Notes under the pieces: generated by a model
The model's database searches: none
Seen by the model: only the letters and a program-made list of their open reading frames with translations
What the model was told of the DNA's origin: nothing
Shown: positions 21,391 to 30,950 of the stretch, piece by piece
How positions within the stretch are numbered: position 1 is the first letter of the stretch
Layout: each line of letters starts with the position of its first letter
Made by a program: the position numbers and the translations under genes
Source: Limnephilus marmoratus
Taxonomy: Eukaryota > Arthropoda > Insecta > Trichoptera > Limnephilidae
Length of the DNA: 64,000 nt
NCBI GenBank assembly: GCA_917880885.1
Contig: OU862923.1
Location: 21,302,770 to 21,366,769, forward strand
Direction: 5' to 3'

Positions 21391-21806
21391 ATGACGACCG
21401 ACATGGTCTTGGGGTAAGGCTCTTGACTCGCAATCCGAAGGTCGCGAGATTGAATCCCGGCGTGGGCAAATAAATTTTATTGAATAATTTCTGTCATTTC
21501 ACAATTAATTCATTTAACATAATATATAGTATATTTGCGGCACGTTCCAGAGTGGAAGATACTCTCAGTATCGCTCTGGTGCAAGACCACCATTCAGAAT
21601 TGAAATGTAACTTAAAATGGCTTTAGCCGTGTTTGGTGAACAGATCTGAATAGCCAGATACTTCCCCACCTTCATCTTCCCATCTCCTTCCCCTCCCAAC
21701 TTCCTTCAGCTTCACAACATACCCCAATTAGGGGTGCAATAGTCTCACAGGTTCCAGACGGGAGCAGCTGAGACTCTTGTGAGATATTCACATAGAAATA
21801 AATATA
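21391..21806 (+). mobile_element. SINE S2, tRNA-derived, complete
   Basis: The head GACCGACATGGTCTTGGGGT ... GAGATTGAATCCCGGCGTGG is tRNA-like, with an A-box region near TGGTCTTGGGGTAAGG and a B box at GATTGAATCCC. A ~340-bp body follows (GCGGCACGTTCCAGAGTGGA, TCTCAGTATCGC, ACCATTCAGAATTGAAA, CTGAATAGCCAG, CCCCAATTAGGGGTG, CCAGACGGGAGCAGCTG). It ends ATTCACATAGAAATAAATAT. Full copies at 46.05 and 53.20 kb define the boundaries. It would be pol III transcribed and LINE-mobilised. Confidence 0.88.
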
Positions 21807-21841
21807 TGTATATATGTTTTAAAATATATGTTTTAAAAACA

Positions 21842-21962
21842 ATGGTTTCTTCATCTGGGTACTTCCCCACCTTCCTCTCCCTCATCTCCTTCCCCTCCTT
21901 ATTGTCTTCTCTCTCACATCATACCCCAAGTGGGATGTCATAGTCTCACTGGCAAAATATAT
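21842..21962 (+). repeat. SINE S2 partial (body 3' part)
   Basis: GGGTACTTCCCCACCTTCCT, CATCTCCTTCCCCTCC, CATACCCCAAGTGGGATG and CATAGTCTCACTGGC match the 3' third of S2. It directly follows the complete copy and may be a nested or duplicated remnant. Confidence 0.65.
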
Positions 21963-22180
21963 CTAAATTAAACTGTGCTCCATAAAAACATTAATTATTT
22001 TTGCACATTCAGTATTTACTGGCGTACCCAGCATTGCTCGGTCTTTAGTCTGCTGAGATGAGGGTGTTTTTAGAAATCTTATATAAGCAGTGCCCTTTCT
22101 CTTGTTTTAAAGGTCAAGTTTTTAAAATGTCATCTCGGAATTAAATTGTTGGATTGAATCACAACAACACATATTTTATC

Positions 22181-22208
22181 CTGATGAAGAAATTAATGGT
22201 TTTGAAAC
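22181..22208 (+). ncRNA. Hammerhead-like core H2 (degraded PLE terminus)
   Basis: CTGATGA at 22181-22187 and GAAAC at 22204-22208 are separated by 16 bases. The flanks ATTTTATC and ATGTTGATAACTTTGATT resemble those of H1, and ACAAAGTAAATTG follows. The stem II bases pair poorly here, so ribozyme activity is doubtful. I interpret it as a decayed copy of the H1/H3 family. Confidence 0.4.
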
Positions 22209-22509
22209 ATGTTGATAACTTTGATTAAAAAAGTGGTGTACACAAAGTAAATTGTTTTCGTGCAATTTATTGGGCCGTATTCATTATTCAAGGTTGTGCC
22301 TATACTTGCAGAATATAAAGGAAATCCTTCAGCTCGCTTTCATAATATTCCGAGTAAAATCTTATACTTATAGGGTATGAGCATATCCTTCACAAAAAGT
22401 ATTTGGTTATTTATAAACGTTACCTTTTACTCTAAATAAAAATAATAACCTTCAATAATTTCGAGTGTGGTCAGTAGCAGACTCAGTCGTGTGGTAATCA
22501 GTTGTAGCG

Positions 22510-22650
22510 ATGGCAGATGTTGTGGAACTGAGAGATATTAAACACTACAAGCAGCGTTTATCAACACCTGTACGTGATTATAAAGATTTTTTCCAAAATC
22601 ACGGGTGCATTGGCAATTTCATCTACTATGAACTGCAGTTCGGTTGAAGC
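22510..22650 (+). pseudogene. Possible N-terminal coding remnant inside the Harbinger-like element
   Basis: On the plus strand an ATG at 22510 opens MADVVELRDIKHYKQR..., 46 codons to a TGA near 22648. On the minus strand an open frame over 22565-22740 reads with a Ser/Glu/Asp-rich stretch (HSSSSDSESTEKDNAS). Both have less biased composition than surrounding AT-rich junk. I recognise neither as a known domain. One of them may be the first exon of a lost transposase or accessory protein, but this is speculative. Confidence 0.3.
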
Positions 22651-22740
22651 ATTATCTTTTTCTGTACTTTCACTATCGCTACTTGACGAATGGATCTTCT
22701 CTGATCGAAGTTCTGTACTCAATAAAACCGATAAAAAGAA

Positions 22741-24190
22741 TTTTTTTTTTTTTTTTGTGCATTACAGATTGATTTAATCCTATTACAATACACATAACAT
22801 ATACATGAGAAAAGAAATTACAAAAATACATATTTTAGAATCCTTGCTTGAAATTATTCTTGAAACCTTCAAGACTAATGTTGAAAATGTCAAGAGACCT
22901 AGAAATATCATTTAGCAGCACCATACCTCTGGTCATGCTATGTTGGGCCACAACGTCTGTTCTGCCATGAGGGATATAGAGCAAGTCATGGTGGCGACCC
23001 TGGCAGTAGTTGTTCGGTACGAACAATTTATAGCATTCTAAGAGGTATGGGCTGTCAATGTAATAGTTTATAATTTTGAAAGCTGTGACTGTTAGGGTCT
23101 CATTCCTTCTAGAATGGAGACTTTCGAAGCGCGTTTCAGATAGCAAATCTAGATGATGCATAAATCGTGGGTATTCACCATGCATTCTCATATAAAGATA
23201 CCTTAGAAACTTTTTTTGGATTTGTTCTAATAAATCTATGTATTTTTGCTGGTATGGGGCCCAGACAGCAGAAGCATATTCTAATTTTGATCGTATAATG
23301 CAGTTAAACATCGATGTCATTGCTTCGGGCTTGGAAAATTGTTTACTTATTCTTATCACAAATCCAAGAAGTTTGTAACACGATGATGTCAACTCCACTA
23401 TATGATCTGAAAAAGTAAGTTTGGGATCGAATGTAACCCCGAGGTCCTTGATGAATTTTACTGATGACAATATTTCATTATTTAATTTATAATCAAATTT
23501 AATCGGGTTTTTGGAACGCGTATAGGTCATGGTGACACATTTTTTTACATTAAAGAAAAGTTTATTCTCATCTGCCCATGAAGATATTGCGTCTAAATCA
23601 AGTTGTAACTTAAAACAATCTTGAATGTCGCGTATCGTCCTGAGCAGTTTGAGATCGTCAGCAAAAAACAAGCAAGTAGTACTCTGGATGCATTCTTGAA
23701 TATCATCGATTAATATCAAGAATAGTAGAGGTCCCAGGTTTGACCCCTGAGGTATTCCTGAAAATGCGGGAAATTCCCTGGACTCTTGGCCACCGATGCA
23801 TACATACTGTGTTCTATTTTTTAAGTATGTCACAATAAACTGTATCAGAGGTTGGTCAAAGCCTATTTTATGGATCTTTCTTAAAAGTACGTCATGATCT
23901 ACACGGTCGAAAGCTTTTGCAAAGTCAGTGTAAATAACGTCTGTTTGATATTTTGCATCCAATCCTCTTGCTACTCTGTGTGAGAGTTCAAGGAGATTGG
24001 ATACAGTCGATTTTTTTGACAAAAAACCGTGCTGGTTTCCCTCAAGAAGCGGTTTTATTTTATTTGTTAGTTTTTCACAAATAAGTGTTTCAAAGATTTT
24101 CGGAAAAGACGATAAGACAGCTACTGGTCTATAATTGTGTGCCTCTGTTTTGCAGCCTGACTTATAAAGTATCGTAAATAAAAAATATCC
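22741..24190 (-). mobile_element. 5'-truncated Jockey-like LINE with poly(A) tail
   Basis: On the minus strand the element starts abruptly within the RT domain near 24178-24190. It ends in a ~80-bp 3' UTR and an A run (T run on the plus strand at about 22740-22757). ATAAAAA lies near both ends and may be a target duplication, though low complexity makes that uncertain. It sits inside the Harbinger-like element, so it inserted later. A short tandem ATCCTATCC/AATATCC repeat abuts the 5' junction. Confidence 0.8.
22835..24178 (-). CDS. LINE reverse transcriptase, C-terminal two-thirds of RT plus tail
   Basis: The frame is open upstream of the first possible start (TTG at 24022) back to FTILYKSGCKTEAHNYRPVA, the canonical RT motif 1-2 region, giving ~447 codons. 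In order: YKSG...NYRPVAVLSSFPKIFE, EGNQHGF, YTDFAKAFD (motif A, residues 31-39 counted from the TTG), GIPQGSNLGPLLF (motif B, 89-101), FADDLKLL (motif C, 120-126), then KDLGVTFDPKLTFSDHI and a thumb/C-terminal region ending at 22835. All catalytic aspartates visible in motifs A and C are present. The endonuclease and RT N-terminus are gone, so it cannot retrotranspose. It belongs to the Jockey/CR1-like group; the exact clade is not resolved. Confidence 0.88.
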   Translation of the reverse strand, partial: FTILYKSGCKTEAHNYRPVAVLSSFPKIFETLICEKLTNKIKPLLEGNQHGFLSKKSTVSNLLELSHRVARGLDAKYQTDVIYTDFAKAFDRVDHDVLLRKIHKIGFDQPLIQFIVTYLKNRTQYVCIGGQESREFPAFSGIPQGSNLGPLLFLILIDDIQECIQSTTCLFFADDLKLLRTIRDIQDCFKLQLDLDAISSWADENKLFFNVKKCVTMTYTRSKNPIKFDYKLNNEILSSVKFIKDLGVTFDPKLTFSDHIVELTSSCYKLLGFVIRISKQFSKPEAMTSMFNCIIRSKLEYASAVWAPYQQKYIDLLEQIQKKFLRYLYMRMHGEYPRFMHHLDLLSETRFESLHSRRNETLTVTAFKIINYYIDSPYLLECYKLFVPNNYCQGRHHDLLYIPHGRTDVVAQHSMTRGMVLLNDISRSLDIFNISLEGFKNNFKQGF

Positions 24191-24414
24191 TATCCTATCC
24201 CGAAATATCCTGAAATATCGTAAATAAACGAACCGTCGAAAACAGGTTGGAACCTGCCGCGGCAGTCACAAGCCAACATGCCAATAACCTTTTACTTATT
24301 CTTGGATGATATTCTTGCAAGTATAAGGTAATCATTATGTATATGAAAAAAGAATATGCTTATACTTCTACCTTATACTTACAAGAATATTCTTCAGTTT
24401 TATGAATACGGCCC

Positions 24415-25009
24415 ATTGTCTCTTAGAGTGCTCAATCGAGGTCTTTAATTTGAATTATTTGATTAAAGTAACTTTATCTCAGGTTTTCCTCAGTGCTGTA
24501 ATGTATGTTGGTGAACCTAAACCAACATTATTATTTTTTCATCATACGTCGATATCCGATCTCGCTAAAAAGATTTTCGTACAAACAGAATCCAGCGATG
24601 CGATGGGGTGAAAATATAAATATCTCTGTGCTTGAGAAGTTGGGAACCCGATATTCACCCACAAATGTTGACTTGTTGTGAAAGCACAGATTGTATGGAT
24701 CCTCTTGAGCCCGTATGAACTGGCGAAAGCTCTCGGCAAAAGCTTTCGGGCAAACGAACGGTATTATATTCCATACTCTTGTACATAGATCTTAGTCACG
24801 TCTCATCTGTCATAAAAGCTCTGGAACTATTCTGACGTATGGAGTTATTTTGTACGTTGTTTTCATTGAGCATTCTTTTTCAATCTTTGGTTGAGGTTTT
24901 ATCCATTTTCCTGGTTTCAACAATGTGTTTACTTTATTTTTATAATAAAACGTTTTGTATAAAACTATTGCCAAAATTCCTGGCTCAGCAAATGTGCAAT
25001 ACAAATGTC
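24415..25009. other. Unannotated stretch
   Basis: Short opposed frames (65-69 codons) without motifs. Nothing was recognised. Confidence 0.4.
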
Positions 25010-25085
25010 CCCTCCACACAGCATCCCAGATGACATAGGCCCTGAGGGAAATTATTTTCCTCAAGGCCTCCTGTGTGGAGTTAAT
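25010..25085 (+). repeat. RepA 3'-terminal fragment
   Basis: CTCCACACAGCATCCCAGATGACATAGG followed by a GGCCCTGAGGGAAA / TTTTCCTCAAGGCC hairpin and CTCCTGTGTGGAGT is the end of RepA. CTCCACACAG and CTGTGTGGAG themselves pair, so the whole fragment folds into a long hairpin. Confidence 0.75.
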
Positions 25086-25409
25086 GAAAAAAAAAATATA
25101 AAAAATAACTTCTTGAAAAACAAATGTCAAATTTTTTTGGTCAATGTGTAATAGTTGCAAGTATAAAACAGAAATCGGTTTTTTGTTGCAATTTGAGGGC
25201 TCAAAATCTCTTTAACGGTGAATTATGATAATTTTGCAGTCTCGCTCGTTCTAGGATATCTATCCGTATCTATTTCGGCTGGCCACGTCTATTTCCGTAC
25301 TCGATAGTTAATAAATATAAATTTATCTGTGAAATAAAACTAGACGCCGCCATATCGCTTTGTCCATGTGTAAAATTAGAAAAAAATGGTAAAGGGATGA
25401 TTTTGCGTG

Positions 25410-25665
25410 TAGATCAAATAAACGAAGAAAGGAGTGTAAGGAATATGTATGATGCGAATGTGAATGGTAAAAGAATTGGGAACGCCCGAAGAAGACATGG
25501 CACTATCAAGTGAATGAAATACTTGAGCCAGGCCATGTCAAAAGTCAGAATAAAGGTGGTATTGATGAGACGATGAATGAATTTGGATGATGCAAGGAGT
25601 GTGTGCCAATTCAGTGTTTCCATCCTCTCTGCTTACCCCTGCGGAGAAACGGCTTAATAGTTAGT
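25410..25665 (+). pseudogene. Possible degraded RTE-type LINE C-terminus
   Basis: A frame-shifted plus-strand reading gives VRNMYDANVNGKRIGNARRRHG, then YLSQAMSK..., then MNLDDARSVCQF and LSAYPCGETA. The order (a basic Gly-Arg-rich block, then an Arg-rich helix, then a short C-terminus) resembles RTE-like ORF2 tails, from a different family than the 16.9 kb copy. Multiple frame changes would be required, so this is a tentative call. Confidence 0.4.
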
Positions 25666-25789
25666 TAGCTATAATTTTTTTTATTAAATTTCAGCAAAGT
25701 TGGGAAAAACTATTAGTAATTTTATGTAAAGTGATTGATGAAAAACGTGATTTTCAATAAAATTTCCGTTTTGCAGCGATTGTTCTTGT

Positions 25790-26112
25790 CTTTTTTTACA
25801 TGTACTCCACAGGAAAATAATTTCCCTCAGGCCCTATGTCATCTTTGGGGATGCTGTGTGGAGGTTTTTTTTAAGGAAAGGAAGGAGAGGAGGGTTCTGG
25901 GAAGGAAAAGGGTTTAAGGGGTGGGTTGGAATTTGGGGTTCAGTGTGTCCTGGTCATCCACCTCCAAGACCTAGACAAACCTCACCCCATGAACGCGGGC
26001 ACCCCTGCTAAATCACCGAACGTAGCGAACCACTTGGGGTGACATATGGCAGAGGTGTTGGTTATCAAATAAAGGTTCCCGGGGCGGCGGTACCCATTCC
26101 CGCCTCCCAAAT
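25790..26112 (-). repeat. RepA, minus-strand copy (internal deletion)
   Basis: In minus orientation it holds the GGGCGG..TACC start (ACCCATTCCCGCCTCCCAA on plus), CACCCCATGAACGCGGGCACC, CCTAGACAAACCTCACC and the terminal hairpin beginning TCCACAGGAAAATAATTTCC. The ~100-bp central segment around GGCGGGCCGG is missing relative to the 195-645 copy. Confidence 0.8.
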
Positions 26113-26970
26113 TTTCTGATTGTTTTAAAGATTATTTCTCAAGGCCTTATTGATGAACAATGAACACATTATTGTACGGTAATTGTTGTTTATCGTTTAA
26201 CGTTTATTAATAGGCGGGTGGTGTTTATCGCAAATAGCGTATTCAAGTTATTATTTAAGTAAATATATAGCGTTCAATTTCATCGAAAAAAGTACATTAA
26301 TTTATCTCGTCTCGAATTTTAGATCTTATTCTTTATCATTTTATGTCACTGGAAGCGAAGGGAGATAATACCCTCTACAACTTTATTATAAATTGTGGGC
26401 GTTCTAGTTTAAACATCAAAATGGCATTTTGTATAACAGAGTTACTTAAGCCTTGAGAATTAAGGGTAATCCCCTATTAGAGTCGCCTGAAACAACTTCA
26501 ACAATTCTGAAAGTTTCAGCGTTCTGGACTTTAGCTCTATTGACTTTGCAACTAACAATGTCCTGTTTATAATAAAGACACGCTTTTATCATAGCCGGGC
26601 TTAAACACCGCGTTTATTTAACATTTAAAGTGATCAACAGCCTTTACAATTATACATAATGTGTATTGACTGATCGTTTTACAAATGTTTATTAATTTAT
26701 TTTTTTGGTTATCACGAATATATTGTACACAAATAAAAGAAAACTAAAAATAAAGCTAACTTAATATCGTGTAGAATGTAGGTAACAATGACTACCTACG
26801 GGTCAAAAAAAAGGTTTTATGTAGATACGTGTTGAAAACTTAAAGGATGTTTCGAGTTTTAAACTTTGGCACGACGTGTGGAAAATATCCACATTTCCTG
26901 CGAGGCAGTTACAAGTAATTCATCTAGTAAGTCTTCCTGGAAACACCAGCTAAGTAACTGCAACTGGGAA
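26113..26970. other. Unannotated stretch
   Basis: No ORF or repeat relation was recognised. Confidence 0.4.
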
Positions 26971-26974
26971 ATAA

Positions 26975-27680
26975 TTTAATAATTTAATAATTTTTAATAA
27001 TAATTTAATAATTTTATTTATCTTAAAAAATGGAACATGTTACAGTGTTACTTTTCCTCCATTAAAAGCATTTGATTGTGGATGGAAAAGCTTGTGGATA
27101 CATTTTAAATATGTACAATTTATACAGTCAGGTGTTTCACATAATATATACACAGATTCACAGTTAATATACATACACCGTTAAAACACAGATTAAACAT
27201 ATCGCAATCAAGATCCTTTAACTAAAAGATAAAATCATCCACATGTATTCAGTAATAAGTAAAATAGGTATAATTTTTCGTGTGACATTCGTGTGGTGAT
27301 GAGGGAAGCAGCAATTTTCCCATTGGTGATTTCTCTAAAATGTTTTTTGATGGAGTTCAACAATTGTACTTTGTCATTAATGCTTCTGATTTCTACTGGA
27401 AGGTTATTAAAGAAGTATTTTCCTTGGTGTGTATAATGGTGTTGGGCAAAAGACGTGTTTAGTTTGGGGCATACAAATACATGTGTAAGTCTTGTACGAT
27501 TTTCAGTTATGAATGAGAATTTATCTTTTTCTTTTATAATTTGTATGATTGAATTTTTCTCAAATAAGCTTTTAAATGTTGGAACTTTGAATTCTTCGAA
27601 TATGCATAAATAATAAATATGAAGAATCATAAGCCTGTGTTGGTGGTCTCGCGTGAAATTATCCCGGGTACAGAATCCTA
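26975..27680 (-). pseudogene. LINE ORF2 C-terminus with 3' tail, minus strand
   Basis: A minus-strand frame is open from about 27680 (RDNFTRDHQHRLMILHIYYL) through the 131-codon frame 27235-27630, with ENRTRLTHVFVCPKLNTSFA, QHHYTHQGKYFFNNLPVEIR and a SIKKHF segment. The 'FFNNLPVEIRS' block followed by a basic helix is a common end of non-LTR ORF2 proteins. The same family is at 33.45 kb. The 3' UTR contains GCTTTTAATGGAGG, shared with the 33.85 kb copy. It ends in an AATAATTT-type low-complexity tail at 26971-27021. All RT motifs are missing. Confidence 0.75.
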
Positions 27681-28468
27681 TTTCAGACGGAATTTCTGCT
27701 ACTAATGTATAAAATTAATATGTTATGTTCAGAGCTTCAACACAAGGCCAATAATAATATAAGTTGTTATGGTTTTAACTTTAATTTTAGTTAATCAATT
27801 TTTTTAATAATATAAAAGTGGTTCAAAGAAAGTTCAATTGTTTCATTTATCTATAATGGATAACCACAAAGTTATAGCTGCATTCAAAAGTATAATTTCT
27901 TTTAAAGTTTAGTACATTTGGTCAGGTAGTAAAATACCGTGAACTGATTAAAGCTTTCGTTTTCTCTGCGAGTAATTAATTACACTGGATAATTCCTTAA
28001 AATAATATTTTAATATTAACCTATCTAAACTCCAAACACAAACAAATTCTCCGTTTATGAAATGAGTGAATTAATGTAACGATTTTTTCTTATGGGTTGG
28101 TGGGTTGGGTAAACAGGCCGCTCCTAAAGCAATATTTCTTAAAATGGTAACTTTTTAGGTACCTATTTACTCAATGGTTTCACTTCTTCAAGTAGTGTTA
28201 AAAGGTACTGTTAGTTAATAGATTATCGGATTAAATATCGTACATCATCAACAAACACAAAGACCATAATATTTTTTCGCTTTTTTACATTGTACTTTTA
28301 TTTAATTTGTTTTTATATAAAATCGACAGATTATTTACATCAAATACAATAAACTTAATAATACAAATAAAATCCAATAAGAGATTTTCACAAAACTTTA
28401 AATTTTAATAAAAAAAAACGGTACTCACTGTGGGCTAACACATTTATAGAAAAATACAACATTGTAAA
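27681..28468. other. Unannotated stretch
   Basis: AT-rich, with no ORF above 60 codons before the Helitron start. Confidence 0.4.
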
Positions 28469-28935
28469 TCTATATAAAGAAAAACGAATCGCCGAAATGT
28501 ATGTACGCGCATAACTTCCGAACGACTGCACCAAATTTGATAATTCTTTTTTTGTTGTGTTCGTTTTTGTCAAGACATGGTTTGTATACAATTACTGGTG
28601 AGCTCTGACATTATAAAATTTGTATTAAAAAATTGCAATAGGTGGCACGCGAGCTGTTTGAAAACTTAATGTACCGGGACTCGGGGAGGGAAGGGGGAGG
28701 GGAACTCAGGTAAGGGGTTCACGGGGAGGGGTGGGGACGGGAACCCGTGAGGGAGTAGAGGAAACCGGAGGGGGGAGGGAACTCGGGAGGGGGTGCGAGT
28801 GAGAACGCGAGAGGGGAAGGGAACGCGGGAGAGGAAGGGGAGGCGGAAGGGGAATGGAACGAATGGGAAAGGACACGCAGCGAGAAAAAATTTCTTTACT
28901 AAATGGCATAGCAACGCATGCCCGGAACCAGCTAG
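28469..28935 (+). mobile_element. Helitron HelA, complete 467-bp copy
   Basis: It begins TCTATATAAAGAAAAACGAA after an A (28468) and ends GGAACCAGCTAG before a T (28936), obeying Helitron insertion rules. A hairpin GGCAT/ATGCC (around AGCAACGC) lies ~10 bp before the CTAG end, as in canonical Helitron 3' termini. The 3' half (28680-28880) is almost pure purine with many runs of three or more G, for example 28683-28702. The minus-strand copy at 38.17 kb has the same ends. There is no Rep/helicase ORF; the 67- and 82-codon minus-strand frames are pyrimidine-tract artefacts. Confidence 0.85.
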
Positions 28936-28939
28936 TATT

Positions 28940-29275
28940 AAATAAAAGATAAAATAATATTTAAGAACCCAAATAAATCACATTTAAAGGTAACTAATTA
29001 ACTAATAACTTACTTAATTAATTTCAAAACATAATGTATTGAAAAATATATCCTCACTACAAAACAGAAATAATAATAATAATAATATGTTCCTGAAACT
29101 AAAAATGAACACATGTTTATAAATTGTATGGCAAGTAACTGGAAAGGATTCACAGCAACAACATGATAACTTACAATAGGGTATGTAAAATGATTTGTTG
29201 TTAGCCATGACATATTTTTTAAAGGTTCTTAAATTTTACGAGAATATGTCTTAAATATAATATAAAATTCCTTTC
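28940..29275. other. AT-rich stretch with short AAT microsatellite
   Basis: An (AAT)n run is at 29069-29086. Two overlapping minus-strand frames (64 and 67 codons) have no motif. Confidence 0.4.
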
Positions 29276-29279
29276 AAAT

Positions 29280-29785
29280 TCATGCTCTGAATATAAAAGC
29301 ATTTATCTGAGATTAGTAGAACATTTATGAAGATGAACAAGTGATTTTTCTCTAGTTCTTACGATTGGGACTCCAAAATTAATCTCAGACAAATGTGGCG
29401 AACAATCAATAAAGCCATTGATAATTTTATGGAGATAATTTTAATGGCTTAAGTTCATAAAGGCCCATCGAAATGTTTACGTCATGGTAACCAATATTTG
29501 ACTTGATATTTAAATGTTGGACAAATTTTCTTTGGATGGCTTCAATGCATTTTATGTAAATATTGTATTGGGGTTTCCATTCTGGAGAAGCGAATTCAAG
29601 ATGGCTGCGAGCATACAATACAGAAAAATACAATATTTTAAGTGATTGATTTTTATTGAATTCTTTTCCTATTCGGAATAAGAATCCTAACATTCTAAGG
29701 GCTTTTTTCACAATCATATCAATATGCGCCTCGAATGTAAGTTTATTGTCAAGTATAACTTTTATTTTTTCTATTTTTCAAAAGA
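29280..29785 (-). pseudogene. LINE RT C-terminal fragment, minus strand
   Basis: The minus strand reads VILDNKLTFEAHIDMIVKKA then LRMLGFLFRIGKEFNK, SHLEFASPEWKPQYN and AIQRKFVQHLNIKSN, the thumb region after the RT core. The 96-codon frame at 29427-29717 is the longest uninterrupted part. No catalytic motif remains. The 3' end is eroded and no A-rich tail is seen. Confidence 0.78.
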
Positions 29786-29812
29786 AGCAAACACATTGTG
29801 ACTTGACATTTT

Positions 29813-29931
29813 AAATAAATAAAAAGAAAATACTCGTTTTTCGTCACTTTATTGATATAGGTACCGAAACCGGTAGACTACAAAATATCAATAAAGTGAT
29901 TTAAAACTATGTATTTTCTTTTTATTTATTT
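29813..29931. repeat. 119-bp inverted repeat around a GGTACCGAAACCGGTA core
   Basis: Outer arms of 20-21 bp (AAATAAATAAAAAGAAAATA at 29813 and its complement ending 29931) and inner 15-bp arms (TCACTTTATTGATAT / ATATCAATAAAGTGA) are perfect, separated by ~10-bp mismatched bulges. The centre holds GGTACCGAAACCGGTAGAC. Such foldbacks are seen with PLE or MITE termini, but I cannot assign this one. Confidence 0.8.
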
Positions 29932-29969
29932 TATTTTTTACTTTATGAGCAAAACCTCAAATAGTAGTA

Positions 29970-30170
29970 TTTAATCCAAATAAGACAATATTAGCGAAAC
30001 TCAATCGAAAATTTGGAAACAGAAAAAGATATTTGCACCTCTGGGACTCGAATCCAGGACCTTTCGCTTTCCGGGCAAATCGCTAACCACTGCGTGAAAG
30101 CGAAAGGTCCTGGGTTCGAGTCCCAATAGTCCCAATTCAGATGAATATATACGTGAAATCCTATTTAGAT
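29970..30170. repeat. SINE S3 head-to-head inverted pair forming a 29-bp hairpin
   Basis: GGGACTCGAATCCAGGACC...GCTTTC faces GAAAGC...GGTCCTGGGTTCGAGTCCC with one mismatch over 29 bp and a ~24-nt loop (CGGGCAAATCGCTAACCACTGCGT region). Each arm holds a B box (GGTTCGAGTCC type), and the loop includes an A-box-like TTAGCGATTTGCCCG on the minus strand. The left outer part is the reversed S3 body (AGAAAAAGATATTTGCAC). Confidence 0.8.
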
Positions 30171-30559
30171 TAATCTTTACGACGAATCGGCTTACAGTAT
30201 GAACATCAAAAAATATGCTACGGATAAATCGAAGCTTTTACTAGCTTTTCTATGTATTGGAATTACAATAAAATTATTATTTACGTAACAAAAAATATAA
30301 GCGTAAACTACCAAAAAAAATGTTTTTCCATGACTTAACTATGAAGTAATACAAGAAACAATTTTTAAAAAATACCCCTTTATGGCTAATACTATTTTTG
30401 AGGTTTTCCATGTTCTAACTTTTTTCGTTCTTATAAAATTATGCACAAAATAAATAAAAACCGCTTTTTCGCTTACTAGCCTCGTGCAAAAAGACGCTCG
30501 ATTTTAAAATTTTTGCAGGCATAAGATTCGAAATTTTTCTAGCGTTTATATTCCTCTTC

Positions 30560-30645
30560 AGAAGTGCAAATATCTTTTTCTGATTTTTCTGTTCACAGAT
30601 TTTCAATTGAGTTTCACTTATATTGTCTTCAATTAGTAAAGTAGA
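30560..30645 (+). repeat. SINE S3 body fragment
   Basis: GTGCAAATATCTTTTTCTGA, TTTTCAATTGAGTTTCACTTA and ATTGTCTTCAATTAGTAAA match the reversed body at 29.98 kb and the plus body at 58.53 kb. The head is missing. Confidence 0.6.
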
Positions 30646-30647
30646 GC

Positions 30648-30950
30648 TCATGCATCAGGAATTTGTGTAACCTTTTTGAATGATTGGCTGATTATATGGT
30701 AGATAAAACTTAATTTTATTTCTAGTGATATACTAATCACATAACATTTAGAAGTGTTCATGTTGAAATGATTGATGATAAAATAGTCATTAAGCCTATA
30801 CAGATCTTCTTGTAATTTGTAGCAGTCAATAATATAATTAAAAACAAGGAATATTTTCATATCGTCGGTGAAGAGTAGATTTTCATAAATTAAGCATTTT
30901 ATAATGTCGTTGATGAAAATTGTAAATATTAACGGTCCCAGGTTGGTTTA
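30648..30950 (-). pseudogene. LINE RT scrap around motif C, minus strand
   Basis: Continuous minus-strand reading: NLGPLIFTIFINDIIKCLIY, ENLLFTDDMKIFLVFNYI, then DCYKLQEDLYRLNDYF and NMNTSKCYVIS. NLGPL is the end of motif B and FTDD is motif C with A replaced by T. The 70-codon frame 30648-30860 covers only the second half. It resembles the scrap at 10.61 kb. The sequence is truncated at both ends; a TTATTTGTTTATTAACA segment abuts it on the right. Confidence 0.8.

Larger units (their letters stand above)
22272..24414. mobile_element. Harbinger/ISL2EU-like DNA element carrying a nested LINE
   Basis: The ends GGGCCGTATTCAT (22272) and ATGAATACGGCCC (to 24414) are perfect 13-bp inverted repeats, each flanked by ATT. 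Subterminal TATACTTGCAGAATAT on the left resembles the inverse of the right subterminal region. A 23-bp hairpin sits on the right (24308-24330 against 24369-24391). GGGCC-type termini with a 2-3 bp AT-rich duplication occur in PIF/Harbinger and ISL2EU elements; which one is unresolved. A LINE fragment (22741-24190) is inserted inside. The remaining interior is ~700 bp, so the original element was likely non-autonomous or deleted. Confidence 0.7.
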
